From Nocardioides sp. JQ2195 (GTDB lineage: Bacteria; Actinomycetota; Actinomycetes; Propionibacteriales; Nocardioidaceae): a stretch of 64,000 nt of DNA. The stretch spans positions 2,728,001 to 2,792,000 of the forward strand of contig NZ_CP050902.1 of assembly GCF_012272695.1 (NCBI RefSeq), in the 5' to 3' direction. The position numbers were made by a program, and so were the translations under genes. How positions within the stretch are numbered: position 1 is the stretch's first letter; each line of letters begins with the position of its first letter. A model generated the notes under the pieces. It was not told the DNA's origin. It did no database searches and saw only the letters and a list, made by a program, of their open reading frames with translations. This document shows positions 35,333 through 48,047 of this stretch, piece after piece.

Positions 35333-35788
35333 TCAGCGGCGTGGCCGCTTGTGGGTCCAGTCAGCGCCGGGTGGGGCCGCCTCCAGCCAGGACTGGAAGC
35401 CCATCAGGGAGCTCTGGCTCATCGCGAACTCCAGCGGCCCGGTGTCGGTCTCGACGGCCACGATGAGGTGGTCGGCGTAGAGCGACATCTGCTCGATGCC
35501 CTCGGCATCACGGCGACCCCGGTAGACCAGCTGGTTGCGCGACCAGCTGTGCCGCGGGCGCGGCGACAGGGAGAAGATCCGGAACCACTCGAGGGTCTCG
35601 CCTGAGTAGCGACCGAGGCCGAGAACCCAACCGCGCCCGGTCCTTGCGGACCGGGCGCGGTGACTGAGCTCAAATGTGCCGCCGTTGCGGGACAGCACGC
35701 GACGGCGTACGACGAGGGCGACGCCGAAGACCACGACAGCGAGGAGGACAACGCCGAGCACGTCGACGATCCACTGCCACAGTGGCAT
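35333..35788 (-). CDS. DUF2550 membrane protein
   Basis: 151 residues, one N-terminal transmembrane helix (5-26) then a cytoplasmic, basic beta-rich domain (RGWVLGLGRYSGETLEWFR). DUF2550 genes sit next to atpC in most actinobacteria and their role is unknown. AGGAGG-like sequence (GAGGAGGG) 6 nt upstream of the ATG. Confidence 0.9.
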   Translation of the reverse strand: MPLWQWIVDVLGVVLLAVVVFGVALVVRRRVLSRNGGTFELSHRARSARTGRGWVLGLGRYSGETLEWFRIFSLSPRPRHSWSRNQLVYRGRRDAEGIEQMSLYADHLIVAVETDTGPLEFAMSQSSLMGFQSWLEAAPPGADWTHKRPRR

Positions 35789-35846
35789 TCATCCCTCCTC
35801 AGAAGTGCCGGGTGGCGACACTCTAACGGTCGGGATCATTGAGTTG

Positions 35847-36247
35847 TCAGGAGGCCCGTTCGGCTGCGTTGATGCGAGCCTCGGCCCACGCACTCTCGAG
35901 CGCGTTCTCGGCGTCCTCGAGCAGCTCCCCGGACTTCTTGACCCGCTCCAGATCGGCCTTGGCCTTCTCCAGATCGATGTCATGAGCCATCTCGGCGTGC
36001 TCGGCCAGGATCGAGATCCGGTTGTTGGCCACCGAGAGGAACCCGGAGTCCACGGCCGCGACCCAGGTCTCGTTGTCGGTCGTGGTGACGTCGACGACGC
36101 CGTGGACCATCAACGCGAGCACGGGAGCGTGGTTCGGCAGGATGCCGACGTCGCCTTCCGTGGTGCGGGCGCGGACCTGGCTGGCCTCGCCCGACCACAC
36201 CAGGCGGTCGGCTGAGACCAGCTCGACCTGCAGGGTGTCGTCACTCA

Positions 36248-36248
<1 letters not shown>
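35847..36248 (-). CDS. atpC: ATP synthase epsilon subunit
   Basis: 133 residues: N-terminal beta-sandwich (LQVELVSADRLVWSGEASQV) and a helical C-terminus (HDIDLEKAKADLERV). F1 central stalk subunit that inhibits hydrolysis. ATG at 36248 overlaps the atpD stop by one base (TGATG); a nine-residue longer frame would lie inside atpD. Confidence 0.96.
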
Positions 36249-37720
<1,472 letters not shown>

Positions 37721-38653
37721 TCAGTCTTGGCCGGCGTTGGCGTCGGCGAGGGCATTCACGCCACCGACGATCTCGCTGATTTCCTGGGTGATGCCGGCCT
37801 GACGGGCCTGGTTGGCAATACGGGTGTACTTCTTGATGAGCTCGTCCGCGTTGTCGGTTGCGGCCTTCATCGCCTTCTGACGTGCTGCCAGCTCGGAAGC
37901 GGCGGCCTGCAGGTGGGCGAAGAAGATCCGGCTCTGGACGTAGCGCGGGAGCAGGGAGTCGAGGACGTCGGAAGGCGACGGCTCGAACTCGTAGAGAGGC
38001 AGCAGCTCGGACTCCTCGGGAGCCTCGACTCCCTCGACGACCTCCAGGGGCAGCAGCCGCACCGCGGTGGGCTCCTGGACCAGCATCGAGCGGAACCGGG
38101 TGTAGACCACGTGCACCTCGTCGGCACCGGGGGCCACGCCTTCGTCCGCCACGGTCTCGTCGTCGTTGAGGAACGCCTGGATCAGCGTCTCACCGATGTC
38201 GTGCGCCACGTCGTACGTCGGCTGGTCGGAGAAGCCCGTCCAGCTCTGCACGATCGGGCGACCGCGGAACTTGAAGTACGCCTCACCCTTGCGTCCCGAG
38301 ATGTAGACGTCGATCTTCTTGCCTTCGCCGCGCAGCTTCTCGATGAGGCGCTCGGCCTCCTTGAGGACGCTCGAGGAGTAGGCCCCGGCCAGACCACGGT
38401 CGCTCGTCACGATGAGGACCGCGGCCTTCGTGGGGTTCTCCACCTCGGTGGTCAGGGCGTGGTCGACGTTCGAGAACGACGCCACCGCCGAGACCGCACG
38501 GGTCAGCTCACGGGCGTACGGCGCTGCCGCCTGCGCCCGCTGCTGCGCCTTGATGATGCGGGACGCAGCGATGAGCTCCATGGCGCGCGTGATCTTCTTC
38601 ATCGACTCCGTCGACTTGATCCGCGCGCGGTACTCACGCACTGAGAGAGCCAT
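37721..38653 (-). CDS. atpG: ATP synthase gamma subunit
   Basis: 310 residues: N-terminal helix [21 protein letters not shown], a central Rossmann-like part ([20 protein letters not shown]) and C-terminal coiled-coil helix ending in [11 protein letters not shown]. Rotor shaft of F1. GGAGGTGATC precedes the ATG. Confidence 0.97.
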   Translation of the reverse strand: MALSVREYRARIKSTESMKKITRAMELIAASRIIKAQQRAQAAAPYARELTRAVSAVASFSNVDHALTTEVENPTKAAVLIVTSDRGLAGAYSSSVLKEAERLIEKLRGEGKKIDVYISGRKGEAYFKFRGRPIVQSWTGFSDQPTYDVAHDIGETLIQAFLNDDETVADEGVAPGADEVHVVYTRFRSMLVQEPTAVRLLPLEVVEGVEAPEESELLPLYEFEPSPSDVLDSLLPRYVQSRIFFAHLQAAASELAARQKAMKAATDNADELIKKYTRIANQARQAGITQEISEIVGGVNALADANAGQD

Positions 38654-38700
38654 CAGAGATCACCTCCGCCGCTCGTCTGAGGATCGATGTTCACGTGCGG

Positions 38701-40341
38701 TCAGCCCCGCTTCTGCTTGACGATCTGCTCCTGCTCGACGTCCTCGTCCTCGAGGGCTTCGTGCGTCTCGGTGCCGGCCTTGATGGACTGGCCGTCCGAG
38801 GTCTCGAACTGGTCGAGGAAGGAGTCGTACGCCGCAGCGAGCTGGTCCTCGGTCGAGTCCTCGAACTTCTGGGACTCGCGGATGCCGGCAAGGATGCCGT
38901 CGTGCGAGCGACGCAGGTAGTCGAGGAACTCGTTCTCGAAGCGCAGCACGTCGTCGGTGGGCACCTTGTCCAGGCGGCCCGACGTGCCCGTCCACAACGA
39001 GACGGTCATCTCGTCGATCGGGTAGGGCGAGTACTGCGGCTGCTTGAGCAGGGCCATCAGGCGCTGGCCACGGTCGAGCTGCTGGCGCGAGGCCGCGTCG
39101 AGGTCGGAGGCGAACATGGCGAACGCCTCCATCGCGCGGAACTGCGCCAGGTCGACCTTGAGCGAACCGGTGACGGCCTTGACGGCCTTCGTCATCGCGG
39201 CACCACCCACGCGGGAGACCGACACACCGACGTCGATGGCCGGGCGCTGGTTGGCCGCGAACAGGTCGGACTGCAGGAAGATCTGGCCGTCGGTGATCGA
39301 GATGACGTTGGTCGGGATGAACGCCGAGACGTCGTTGGCCTTGGTCTCGATGATCGGAAGGCCGGTCATCGAGCCCTTGCCCATCTCGTCGGACAGCTTC
39401 GCGCAGCGCTCGAGGAGACGGCTGTGCAGGTAGAACACGTCACCCGGGTAGGCCTCACGGCCCGGCGGGCGACGCAGCAGCAGGGACACGGCGCGGTAGG
39501 CCTCGGCCTGCTTGGTCAGGTCATCGAAGACGATGAGGACGTGCTTGCCGTCGTACATCCAGTGCTGGCCGATGGCCGAGCCGGTGTAGGGGGCGAGGTA
39601 CTTGAAGCCAGCACTGTCGGACGCGGGGGACGCGACGATCGTCGTGTACTCCAGCGCGCCGGCCTCTTCGAGGGCGCCACGCACGGAGGCGATGGTCGAG
39701 CCCTTCTGGCCGATGGCGACATAGATGCAGCGCACCTGCTTGTCCGGGTCACCGGACTCCCAGTTGGCCTTCTGGTTGATGATCGTGTCGATGGCGATCG
39801 TGGTCTTGCCGGTCGCGCGGTCACCGATGATCAGCTGGCGCTGGCCGCGGCCGACCGGGGTCAGCGCGTCGATCGCCTTGATGCCGGTGGCCAGGGGCTC
39901 GTGCACCGACTTGCGCTCCATGACGCCGGGCGCCTGGAGCTCGAGGGCACGGCGACCGCTGGTCTCGAGGTCACCCAGGCCGTCGATGGCGTTGCCCAGC
40001 GGGTCGACCACGCGGCCGAGGTAGCCGTCGCCGACGGGGACCGAGAGGACCTCGCCGGTGCGACGCACCGTCTGGCCCTCCTCGATGCCGTCGAAGTCAC
40101 CCAGCACGACGACACCGATCTCGCGGGTGTCGAGGTTCAGGGCCAGGCCACGGGTGCCGTCCTCGAACTCGAGCAGCTCGTTGGCCATGACAGAGGGCAG
40201 GCCGCTGACGCGGGCGATGCCGTCGCCGGCTTCGGCAACGAGGCCGACCTCTTCACGGCTGGCGGTCTCGGGCTTGTAGTCCGACACGAAGCGCTGCAGC
40301 GCGTCCCGGATCTCGTCCGGACGGATCGAAAGCTCCGTCAT
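38701..40341 (-). CDS. atpA: ATP synthase alpha subunit
   Basis: 546 residues. P-loop GDRATGK179-T, non-catalytic nucleotide site. ATG at 40341 with AGGAAG 6 nt upstream; the codon before it (GTG at 40344) is an alternative. C-terminal tail ([19 protein letters not shown]) is longer and more acidic than in many bacteria. Confidence 0.98.
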   Translation of the reverse strand: MTELSIRPDEIRDALQRFVSDYKPETASREEVGLVAEAGDGIARVSGLPSVMANELLEFEDGTRGLALNLDTREIGVVVLGDFDGIEEGQTVRRTGEVLSVPVGDGYLGRVVDPLGNAIDGLGDLETSGRRALELQAPGVMERKSVHEPLATGIKAIDALTPVGRGQRQLIIGDRATGKTTIAIDTIINQKANWESGDPDKQVRCIYVAIGQKGSTIASVRGALEEAGALEYTTIVASPASDSAGFKYLAPYTGSAIGQHWMYDGKHVLIVFDDLTKQAEAYRAVSLLLRRPPGREAYPGDVFYLHSRLLERCAKLSDEMGKGSMTGLPIIETKANDVSAFIPTNVISITDGQIFLQSDLFAANQRPAIDVGVSVSRVGGAAMTKAVKAVTGSLKVDLAQFRAMEAFAMFASDLDAASRQQLDRGQRLMALLKQPQYSPYPIDEMTVSLWTGTSGRLDKVPTDDVLRFENEFLDYLRRSHDGILAGIRESQKFEDSTEDQLAAAYDSFLDQFETSDGQSIKAGTETHEALEDEDVEQEQIVKQKRG

Positions 40342-40393
40342 CACACTTCCTTATCTTGAATCTGCTCGGTTCGGTTCAGGTGCCGCACTGGGT

Positions 40394-41202
40394 TCAGCCG
40401 GCGAGCTTGCGGCCGGCGTCACTGAGCCGGCTGGAAACGGTGCCATCGATGACGTCGTCACCGATCTCCACGCGGAGACCGCCGATCACGTCGGGGTCGA
40501 CGACCTCGTTCAGGTGGATCTCGCGGCCGTACTGGCGGGCCAGGGCGGCGCTCAGTCGCGTGCGGTCGGCCTCGGAGAGTGGTCGAGCCACGCGCACCTC
40601 GGCCACGCTCTGGCTGTGCACCTCGGCGGCGACCTGCTGGTACTGCGCCAGCGCAGCCGAGACGGTCCGGTAGCTGCCACCCAGGGCCTGCTTGGCCAGG
40701 GTTGCCGTGGCCGGCAGCGTCTTGCCCCCGAGGAGGTTGTCGATCAGCGCCGACTTGTCCTCGGTGCTGCGGGCCGGGTCGGACAGTCCGTCACGGAGGT
40801 CGGAGTTGTCCCTGACCAGCTGCCCCACGGCGAACAGCTCGTCGCTGAGGCGACCGCTGTCGTTGCCGGCGGACCGCACGATGGCGATCTCGCTGAGGCG
40901 CTCGATGGCGTCGGCAAGGTCGCGGTTGAGGGTCCAGCGACGACCCACGGCGCTCTTGACGAGCTGCAGTGCGGCATCGCTGGCCTTGCCACCGAAGAGG
41001 TCCTGCGCGAGGCCCTGCTTGGCGTCGGCGGGAAGCGACGGGTCGGTGGCGACCCGGCGCAACGCACCGTCCTGGCGGACCAGGCGAGCCACCGCAAACA
41101 GGTCGTCGCCGACCCGTACGGCGTCGGCGTCACCGGAGAGCAGGCTCTCCAGCTCCGTCGACAGTGCGGCCAGTGCATCGGCCGAGGCTCCACGCATGGA
41201 CA

Positions 41203-41203
<1 letters not shown>
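40394..41203 (-). CDS. atpH: ATP synthase delta subunit
   Basis: 269 residues, long compared with about 180 in E. coli; actinobacterial deltas are often this size. C-terminal OSCP-like region (VAEVRVARPLSEADRTRL, GGLRVEIGDDVIDGTVSSRL). Peripheral stalk. Start codon overlaps the atpF stop by one base. Not fused to b as it is in mycobacteria. Confidence 0.95.
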
Positions 41204-41766
<563 letters not shown>

Positions 41767-41776
41767 TCAGTCTGGG

Positions 41777-41995
41777 TCAGAGGACGAACGCGAGGGCGAT
41801 ACCGATGATCGCGAGTGCCTCGGCGAGCGCGAAGCCCAGGATGGCGATGGTCTGCAGGCGGCCCTGGGCCTCCGGCTGACGGGCGACACCGTTGATGTAG
41901 GCGGCGAAGATCAGACCGATACCAATACCGGGGCCGATCGCGGCGAGGCCGTAGCCGATCATGTTCGCGGAGCCTTCGATAGCCATAGCAAGCAC
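41777..41995 (-). CDS. atpE: ATP synthase c subunit
   Basis: 72 residues, two transmembrane helices with the glycine-rich GPGIGIG in helix 1 and the ion-binding carboxylate E59 (FALAEALAI) in helix 2. I start at GTG 41995 because AAAGGAAC lies 7 nt upstream; the ATG three codons later (41986) is possible. No Na-site signature beyond Glu, so H-coupled. Confidence 0.96.
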   Translation of the reverse strand: MLAMAIEGSANMIGYGLAAIGPGIGIGLIFAAYINGVARQPEAQGRLQTIAILGFALAEALAIIGIALAFVL

Positions 41996-42076
41996 GGCTT
42001 GTTCCTTTCGGTTATTTCCTTGTTGGAAAACTGGGGTGGGACAAGTGCTGGGTGGTGCGGGTGAACCGGAGGTGGA

Positions 42077-42901
42077 TCAGTGCTCGTCGGCGAGCGATCC
42101 CTGGATGTACATCGCGTTCAGCAGGACGAACACGTAGGCCTGCAGGAACTGGATCAGCAGCTCCAGGAACGAGATCACGATGAACAGCACCCAGGCAAGC
42201 ACGCCGACGACCGAGTAGGCCCCGGCCATCTCGACGATGAGGTATTCACCGCCGAGGGCGAAGAGGATCAGCAGCATGTGACCGGCGAACATGTTGCAGA
42301 ACAGACGGAGGGCCAGCGTGACCGGGCGGACCAGGATGTTCGACATGAACTCGAGCGGGATCAGCAGCGGGTACATCGCCGGGCTGACGCCGGAGGGCAC
42401 ACACATCAGCTTGAGGTAGCCGAGGAAGCCGTGCTTCCTGATGCCGACCAGGTTGTAGACCAGCCAGCTCATCGCCGCGAGGCTGTAGACCAGCCCGGCG
42501 CGGGAGAACGTGGGGAACTGGAAGAACGGGATGCTGGCCAGGAAGTTGTTGATCAGGATGAAGAAGAACAACGCGAAGAGGTATGGCGTGTAGCGCGCGA
42601 AGTCCTTGCTGCCGATGATGTCGCGGCCCATGGAGTTGCGGACGAAGCCGTAGCCCTGCTCCCCGATGAACTGGAGGCGTCCGGGCACCATGGCACGCTT
42701 GCGCGAGGCGGCCCAGAAGAAGAGGAAGACGACTCCGGCCACGAGCACGAGCTGGATCATCGGCTTGGTGACGCCGAGGAACATCTCCTGCCCGAGGAAC
42801 TCGAACGTCTTGTCCGGACCGATCGGCGGGAGGTTGAAGTCTCCCGGGCCCGGCGGCGTGAAGCCGTCGGCGCGAGTCACGGACGTCGCGATAGAACTCA
42901 C
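42077..42901 (-). CDS. atpB: ATP synthase a subunit
   Basis: 274 residues, five to six transmembrane helices. The conserved stator arginine is in PVTLALRLFCNMFAGH, and the last helix segment LLIQFLQAYVFVLL is intact. Forms the proton half-channels. GTG start at 42901, with AGGAG 6 nt upstream. Confidence 0.97.
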   Translation of the reverse strand: MSSIATSVTRADGFTPPGPGDFNLPPIGPDKTFEFLGQEMFLGVTKPMIQLVLVAGVVFLFFWAASRKRAMVPGRLQFIGEQGYGFVRNSMGRDIIGSKDFARYTPYLFALFFFILINNFLASIPFFQFPTFSRAGLVYSLAAMSWLVYNLVGIRKHGFLGYLKLMCVPSGVSPAMYPLLIPLEFMSNILVRPVTLALRLFCNMFAGHMLLILFALGGEYLIVEMAGAYSVVGVLAWVLFIVISFLELLIQFLQAYVFVLLNAMYIQGSLADEH

Positions 42902-42926
42902 GGTGTCTCCTGTGTCGGCAGCTCTG

Positions 42927-43169
42927 CTACTTCTGGTCTGTTGGCGGTGGTCTGAATCGGGCCCAGGTCATGTAGATCCCGAACACTGCTCCGAGCAGGA
43001 TCCCGATGGCCACCAGGTAGGTGGTGCCCAGCCAGCGATCCAGGCCCCAGCCGAGCGCTCCGTAGACGAACACGCCGGCCACGATGTATCCGAAGGCGTG
43101 CCACGGGTCGCCCTGTGGCTGATCGGAGGTGTTGGCGGGGTGCGCGGTTGGAGGTTTCTGCTGAGCCAT
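42927..43169 (-). CDS. AtpZ/AtpI-family small membrane protein
   Basis: 80 residues, two transmembrane helices (about 25-45 and 51-68) with the typical GWGLDRWLGT motif between. This family (AtpZ-like) partners the ATP synthase operon, possibly in Mg/Ca uptake or assembly of the c-ring. 25 nt upstream of atpB. Confidence 0.88.
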   Translation of the reverse strand: MAQQKPPTAHPANTSDQPQGDPWHAFGYIVAGVFVYGALGWGLDRWLGTTYLVAIGILLGAVFGIYMTWARFRPPPTDQK

Positions 43170-43199
43170 CGCGAACCGGACAATAGCAGTCGTGGAAGT

Positions 43200-43643
43200 T
43201 CATCGCGCACCCGCATCCGTCAGTTCGTAGGCCGGCAGGCGCAGACGGGTGGTCAGGACGATCTGGCAGAGCATCCAGCCGACCGTTCCGACGATGACGG
43301 CACCGGCCAGCCAACCCGCAGCCAGCACGTCACCGACGAGTCCCGACTCGGCGATGGCGAAGAAGATCATCCCGATGAGCAGCACCTGCAACGCATAGGT
43401 GAGCAGCGCGATCAGGAGCGACGCCGCGGGGTTGATGCCCGCCACCAGGTTGACCAGGGACGCTCCCCCGGCGAACACCAGGACCACGATCACGGTGCCG
43501 GCCAGGGCGCCGTACGCCGCGGCGGAGCCGGACACGAGGGCACCGACCAGGCTGGCGAGCACGCCCAGCGCAAGGGCCCCGGCTGCCGCCCCGAGGAGCA
43601 CAGATCCGCCACTGGCGGTGTTGCGCTTCGACTCGGTCGTCAT
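43200..43643 (-). CDS. atpI: ATP synthase protein I-like membrane protein
   Basis: 147 residues, four hydrophobic helices (about 13-35, 42-65, 73-98, 104-130); first gene of the atp operon and in the position of AtpI, which assists c-ring assembly. Sequence divergence from classic AtpI is usual in actinobacteria, so the symbol rests partly on position. Confidence 0.75.
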   Translation of the reverse strand: MTTESKRNTASGGSVLLGAAAGALALGVLASLVGALVSGSAAAYGALAGTVIVVLVFAGGASLVNLVAGINPAASLLIALLTYALQVLLIGMIFFAIAESGLVGDVLAAGWLAGAVIVGTVGWMLCQIVLTTRLRLPAYELTDAGAR

Positions 43644-43715
43644 GATGGCGGCCGTTCTCTAGGAATCAGGGCGTTGGGAATCAGGGCTTTTCGAGCGCTC
43701 TTCGAACGCTTGTGA

Positions 43716-43746
43716 AAAGTAGCACAAAGTCCCGACGGGGCGCCAA
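43716..43746 (-). promoter_or_regulatory. candidate promoter of the atp operon
   Basis: Minus-strand -35 TTGGCG (43741-43746) and -10 TACTTT (43716-43721), 19-nt spacer, about 72 nt before the atpI ATG. Just downstream of the promoter are two direct repeats of GGAATCAGGGC (43660-43688 area). Confidence 0.5.
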
Positions 43747-43751
43747 CCGGG

Positions 43752-44882
43752 CTACTCCACCACCGGGTCGAGGCCCTTGACCCGCGGCACCACGAAGGTC
43801 AGCCCCACCGTCGAGACGAACCAGATCACCAGCCCGACCCAGGTCCACGTGGTCGCGTAGAGGCTGGCCAGGACGGTGCCGAAGCCGATCAGCCCGGTCC
43901 ACAACCAGATGATCAGCACGGCTCGTCGGTGCGAGTGGCCGATCTCGAGCATCCGGTGGTGCAGGTGCTGCTTGTCCGGTTGGTAGAACATCTCGCCCCG
44001 GCGGGTGCGTCGGATCACCGCGAGCACGAGGTCGGCGAAGGGCACGATCAGGATCGAGAGCGGCACGATGATCGGGAGCAGCGTCGGCAGCAGGCTGGCC
44101 TGGGCTCCCCCCCCTCCCCGGGTCACGTCGGTCGCCGAGAACTGCCCGGAGAGGGTCAGAGCGGACGCCGAGAGGAAGAGCCCGAGCAGCATCGACCCGC
44201 TGTCGCCCATGAAGAGTCGCGCCGGGTAGAAGTTGTGGGGCAGGAAGCCGAAGCAGGCCCCGGCGAGCGCGGCGCTCAGCAGGGCACCGGTCACTCCCAA
44301 CGACTGCCCGTTCAGGTTGGCGATCTGGTAGCAGAAGACGAACAGCGCGCCGGCGCCGATGCCGACGACCCCCGCAGCGAGCCCGTCGAGACCGTCGATG
44401 AAGTTGACCGCGTTGACCGTGGTCAGGATGGTCAGCACCGTCAGCAGCGCCGACTGTGACTGGTCCACCGAGAACTGGCCACCGCCCGGAGCCGGGAAGA
44501 AGAGGTACTGCACGCCGAAGGCGATCAGGAAGCCGGCGGCGAGCACCTGGCCGCCCAGCTTGGTGAGTGCATCCAGCTCCACCAGGTCATCGAGGACGCC
44601 CACCATGCAGATCAGGGCACCGGCCACCAGCACCACCCCGGCGTCGCGGAACACGTTCGGGGCGCTGAGGGAGAGGAACGGCAGCTGCTTCGCGACGAAG
44701 TACGCCGCGGTCAGCCCGCCCAGCAGGGCCAGCCCGCCGAAGTACGGGATCGGGATGACGTGCATGTCGCGGTCACGCACCCGCGCGACCGCACCGAGGC
44801 GCAACGCGATCTCGCGGGCGATCACGGTCAGCAGGTAGGTGACCGAGGCGGCAACGAGGAAGACCAGGAGGTACTCACGCAT
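43752..44882 (-). CDS. wecA: undecaprenyl-phosphate GlcNAc-1-phosphate transferase (WecA/TagO family)
   Basis: 376 residues, eleven predicted transmembrane helices. Catalytic motifs: VLDDLVELD, NFIDGLDGLA, ARLFMGDSGS and the cytoplasmic HLHHRML. Makes the lipid-linked first sugar for arabinogalactan-like or teichoic acid-type envelope polymers. 56 nt after tsaC on the same strand. Confidence 0.92.
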   Translation of the reverse strand: MREYLLVFLVAASVTYLLTVIAREIALRLGAVARVRDRDMHVIPIPYFGGLALLGGLTAAYFVAKQLPFLSLSAPNVFRDAGVVLVAGALICMVGVLDDLVELDALTKLGGQVLAAGFLIAFGVQYLFFPAPGGGQFSVDQSQSALLTVLTILTTVNAVNFIDGLDGLAAGVVGIGAGALFVFCYQIANLNGQSLGVTGALLSAALAGACFGFLPHNFYPARLFMGDSGSMLLGLFLSASALTLSGQFSATDVTRGGGGAQASLLPTLLPIIVPLSILIVPFADLVLAVIRRTRRGEMFYQPDKQHLHHRMLEIGHSHRRAVLIIWLWTGLIGFGTVLASLYATTWTWVGLVIWFVSTVGLTFVVPRVKGLDPVVE

Positions 44883-44938
44883 CAGCCACGTCTCCCGCAG
44901 GGCCGTGGCCCGACAGCGCGGAGGAGGGCGGCATGCCC

Positions 44939-45592
44939 TCAGCCCTCGTCCGTGATGGACGCGCCGAGCGGTTCGAGCACCTCGTTGAGCTCGTCGAGCG
45001 AGATCGCGCCACGCCGCAGGATGCGGCCCTGCTCGCCGGTCGCGTCCACGATCGTCGACGGCACCTCACCACGCGAGCGACCGCCGTCGATGATCACCGC
45101 GACCTTGTCCCCCAGCATGTCATCGGCACTGTCGGCGTCCAGCGCGGCCGGCTGGCCGGTGAGGTTGGCCGAGCTCACGGCGAGCGGGCCGGTGCGCTCC
45201 AGCACCGCCAGGGCCACTGCCTCGTCGGGCATCCGCACCGCCACGGTGCCGCGGGTGTCACCGAGGTCCCACCTGAGCGACGGCTGCTGCTTGCAGACGA
45301 CGGTGAGCGGGCCGGGCCAGAAGCGTTCGACGAGGGCCTTCGCCCAGGCCGGCACCTCGACCGCGAGCGCATCGAGGGTGGTCGCCGTGCTCACCAGGAC
45401 GGGTGGCGGCATTTCGCGACCACGACCCTTGGCGGCCAGGAGCGACCGCACCGCCTCCTCGGAGAAGGCGTCCGCGGCCAGTCCGTAGACCGTGTCGGTC
45501 GGGAACACGACGAGGTCCCCGTTGCGTACGGCGACCGTGGCAGCCTCGACTGCTGACTCGCGCTCGGACTCGTCGGTGATCGGGTACTTCAC
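44939..45592 (-). CDS. tsaC: L-threonylcarbamoyladenylate synthase (TsaC/Sua5 YrdC domain)
   Basis: 217 residues, one YrdC domain: VVFPTDTVYGLAADA, KGRGREMPP and AVSSANLTGQPAA. Makes threonylcarbamoyl-AMP for tRNA t6A37. GTG start at 45592, 4 nt after the prmC stop. Lacks the C-terminal Sua5 extension. Confidence 0.93.
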   Translation of the reverse strand: MKYPITDESERESAVEAATVAVRNGDLVVFPTDTVYGLAADAFSEEAVRSLLAAKGRGREMPPPVLVSTATTLDALAVEVPAWAKALVERFWPGPLTVVCKQQPSLRWDLGDTRGTVAVRMPDEAVALAVLERTGPLAVSSANLTGQPAALDADSADDMLGDKVAVIIDGGRSRGEVPSTIVDATGEQGRILRRGAISLDELNEVLEPLGASITDEG

Positions 45593-45596
45593 GGGG

Positions 45597-46484
45597 CTAT
45601 CGTGCCAGCCTCGCCGTGACGAAGCGCGCACGACCTGCCAGGTCGGGGTGATCGCGCACCTCGCTCCACCGTCCGGTCGCGGTGAACACCTCCGGGGCGG
45701 AATCGCCCTGCACGTCGGCATGCTCGGCGCCGACCACACCCCCGCTGCGCAGCAGCAGCGCAGCACGCCGCTCGAGCACACGCATGGCCACCAGCCCGTC
45801 GTCACCGGAGAAGAGGGCCAGGTGCGGGTCGTGGTCACGCGCTTCCTGCGCCACCGACTCCCATGCCTCCAGGGGAATGTACGGCGGGTTGCAGACCACC
45901 ACGTCGACGGTGCCGACCAGGTCGTCGAACGCATCGGCCATGTCGCCGTGGCGCAGCTCCACCCCGGTGCCGTCGAGGTTGCGTTCGGCCCACCGGTGGG
46001 CGCCCTCGTCGAGCTCGACGGCGTACACCCGGGCGGTGGGTACCTCGTCGGCGACGGCTCGCGCGATCGCGCCGGAGCCGGTGCACAGGTCGACCACGAC
46101 CGGGGGTCCCGACACGCCGGCTGGTTCCTCGCCGGCCACTCGACCGACGAGGGAGCGAGCCTGCTCGATGGCCCACCCGGCGAGCAGCTCGGTCTCCGGG
46201 CGGGGGACGAAGACGCCCGGCCCCACGGCGAGCTCGACGTGACGGAAGGCCGCGACACCGGTCAGGTGCTGCAGCGGCTCGCGACGGGCACGGCGGGCGA
46301 CCAGGTCGGCGTACTGCTCGAGCTGGGCGGGAGTCGGCTGCGGAGCACTGATCAGCAACAGTGCTCGGCGGGTGTCGAGCACGAACGCGAGCAGCTCTGC
46401 TGCGTCGAAGTCAGGGCTCGCCACGCCCGCGTCCCGCAGCGTCGCGGTGGCCTCGTTCAGGCTCTGCCGGACTGCACTGCTCAC
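45597..46484 (-). CDS. prmC: release-factor glutamine methyltransferase
   Basis: 295 residues. Class I SAM fold: [17 protein letters not shown] and the catalytic NPPY motif ([13 protein letters not shown]). Methylates the GGQ glutamine of release factors, including RF1 encoded immediately upstream. GTG start overlaps the prfA stop (GTGA). Confidence 0.94.
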   Translation of the reverse strand: MSSAVRQSLNEATATLRDAGVASPDFDAAELLAFVLDTRRALLLISAPQPTPAQLEQYADLVARRARREPLQHLTGVAAFRHVELAVGPGVFVPRPETELLAGWAIEQARSLVGRVAGEEPAGVSGPPVVVDLCTGSGAIARAVADEVPTARVYAVELDEGAHRWAERNLDGTGVELRHGDMADAFDDLVGTVDVVVCNPPYIPLEAWESVAQEARDHDPHLALFSGDDGLVAMRVLERRAALLLRSGGVVGAEHADVQGDSAPEVFTATGRWSEVRDHPDLAGRARFVTARLAR

Positions 46485-47554
46485 TGCTCGAGGGCCTCGA
46501 GGCGCGCGGCGAGGTCGGCCTGGACACAGCTGTCGATCACCGGCCCGAGCTCCCCGTCGAGCACGGTGTCGAGGTTGTAGGCCTTGTATCCCGTGCGGTG
46601 GTCGGAGATGCGGTTCTCCGGGAAGTTGTAGGTGCGGATCCGCTCGGAGCGGTCCACCGTGCGGACCTGCGACTTCCGGGCCTCGCTGGCCTCGGCGTTG
46701 GCCTCGTCCTCCGCGGCCGCGAGCATCCGGGCCCGCAGGATCCGCATCGCGGACTCCTTGTTCTGCAGCTGCGACTTCTCGTTCTGGCAGCTGACCACGA
46801 TGCCCGTCGGGAGGTGGGTGATCCGCACCGCGGAGTCGGTGGTGTTCACGCTCTGGCCGCCGGGGCCGCTGGAGCGGAAGACGTCGATGCGCAGGTCGTT
46901 GTCATCGATGGTGACGTCGACCTGCTCGGCCTCGGGCATCACCAGCACGCCGGCAGCCGAGGTGTGCACGCGTCCCTGGGACTCGGTGACCGGGACCCTC
47001 TGCACCCGGTGCACACCCCCCTCGAACTTGAGGAGCGCGTACGGCGCCTCCCCCGGCTCGGGCGTGCCCTTGGCCTTCACCGCGACGGTGACCGACTTGA
47101 AGCCGCCCAGGTCGGACGGGGTGGAGTCGAGGACCTCCGTCTTCCAGCCACGCTGCTCGGCATGGCGGGTGTACATGCGGAGCAGGTCCCCGGCGAACAG
47201 CGCGGACTCCTCGCCACCCTCGCCGGACTTGACCTCGAGGATTGCGTCCTTGGCATCGCTGGGGTCCCTGGGCACCAAGAGGTGGCGCAGGTGCTCCTCG
47301 ACCTTGGTCCGGCGCACGGTGAGCGCCTCGGCCTCCTCGGCGAAGGCCGAGTCCTCAGCGGCCAGCTCGCGCGCGGCCTCGAGGTCATCACCGAGCTCGT
47401 GCCACTCCCGCCAGGTGCGCACGATCGACGACAGCTCGGCGTAACGCTGGTTGAGCTGCTTGGCGAGCCGTTGGTCGGCATGGGTCTCGGGAGCAGCCAG
47501 CTGCGACTCGATGGCAGTGTGCTCGGCGAGCAGACCCTCGACGGCCTCGAACAC
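46481..47554 (-). CDS. prfA: peptide chain release factor 1
   Basis: 357 residues. GGQ at about residue 232 ([10 protein letters not shown]) and the codon-recognition motif PVT in [19 protein letters not shown] start at 47554 with AGGAG 7 nt upstream; the upstream frame is a shadow. Recognises UAA/UAG stops. Confidence 0.97.
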   Translation of the reverse strand: MFEAVEGLLAEHTAIESQLAAPETHADQRLAKQLNQRYAELSSIVRTWREWHELGDDLEAARELAAEDSAFAEEAEALTVRRTKVEEHLRHLLVPRDPSDAKDAILEVKSGEGGEESALFAGDLLRMYTRHAEQRGWKTEVLDSTPSDLGGFKSVTVAVKAKGTPEPGEAPYALLKFEGGVHRVQRVPVTESQGRVHTSAAGVLVMPEAEQVDVTIDDNDLRIDVFRSSGPGGQSVNTTDSAVRITHLPTGIVVSCQNEKSQLQNKESAMRILRARMLAAAEDEANAEASEARKSQVRTVDRSERIRTYNFPENRISDHRTGYKAYNLDTVLDGELGPVIDSCVQADLAARLEALEQ

Positions 47555-47603
47555 GGGCGGACTCCTCTGGGCAGGGACGGAAGGGCGACAGTCAGACAAA
47601 TGC

Positions 47604-47645
47604 AGGACGCCGGTCACCCGCACGCATGCGGGGACCGGCGTCCTG
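47604..47645 (-). terminator. hairpin between rpmE and prfA
   Basis: Stem AGGACGCCGGTC at 47604-47615 with its complement at 47633-47644 and an inner stem CCCGCA/TGCGGG. On the minus strand the 3' flank reads GCATTTGTC. Placed 49 nt before the prfA start, so it separates rpmE transcription from prfA at least partly. Confidence 0.65.
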
Positions 47646-47651
47646 TGGAAG

Positions 47652-47876
47652 CTACTTGTCGGCCTTCTTGGCGGCCTTGGCGTAGCGGGCCTCGAAGCGG
47701 GCCACGCGACCACCGGTGTCGAGGATCTTCTGCTTGCCCGTGTAGAACGGGTGGCAGGCGGAGCAGACGTCGGAGTGGATGGAGCCGCTCGTGACGGTGC
47801 TGCGGGTGGTGAACGAGTTGCCACAGGTGCAGGTCACCTGGGTCTCGACGTACTCGGGGTGAATGTCCTTCTGCAT
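47652..47876 (-). CDS. rpmE: 50S ribosomal protein L31
   Basis: 74 residues. Zinc-binding cysteines present (TCTCGNSF and DVCSACHPF), so this is the C+ (zinc) form. ATG at 47876 is preceded by GAGGG; the 13-residue longer frame is rejected. Confidence 0.97.
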   Translation of the reverse strand: MQKDIHPEYVETQVTCTCGNSFTTRSTVTSGSIHSDVCSACHPFYTGKQKILDTGGRVARFEARYAKAAKKADK

Positions 47877-48047
47877 GATGCCCTCACTCTTTGACAGTCG
47901 CCGGGTCGCCACCACCGGATGTGGGACGTGAACCGGAACCAGCGCACAAGTGTGCCACCGTGGTCAACCAACCCGCCAATCGGGCTATTCCCCCGAGGCC
48001 GCCGCAGTGGCCGTTGCCGGTGTGATGGGCTCCGACCCGGCGGTGGG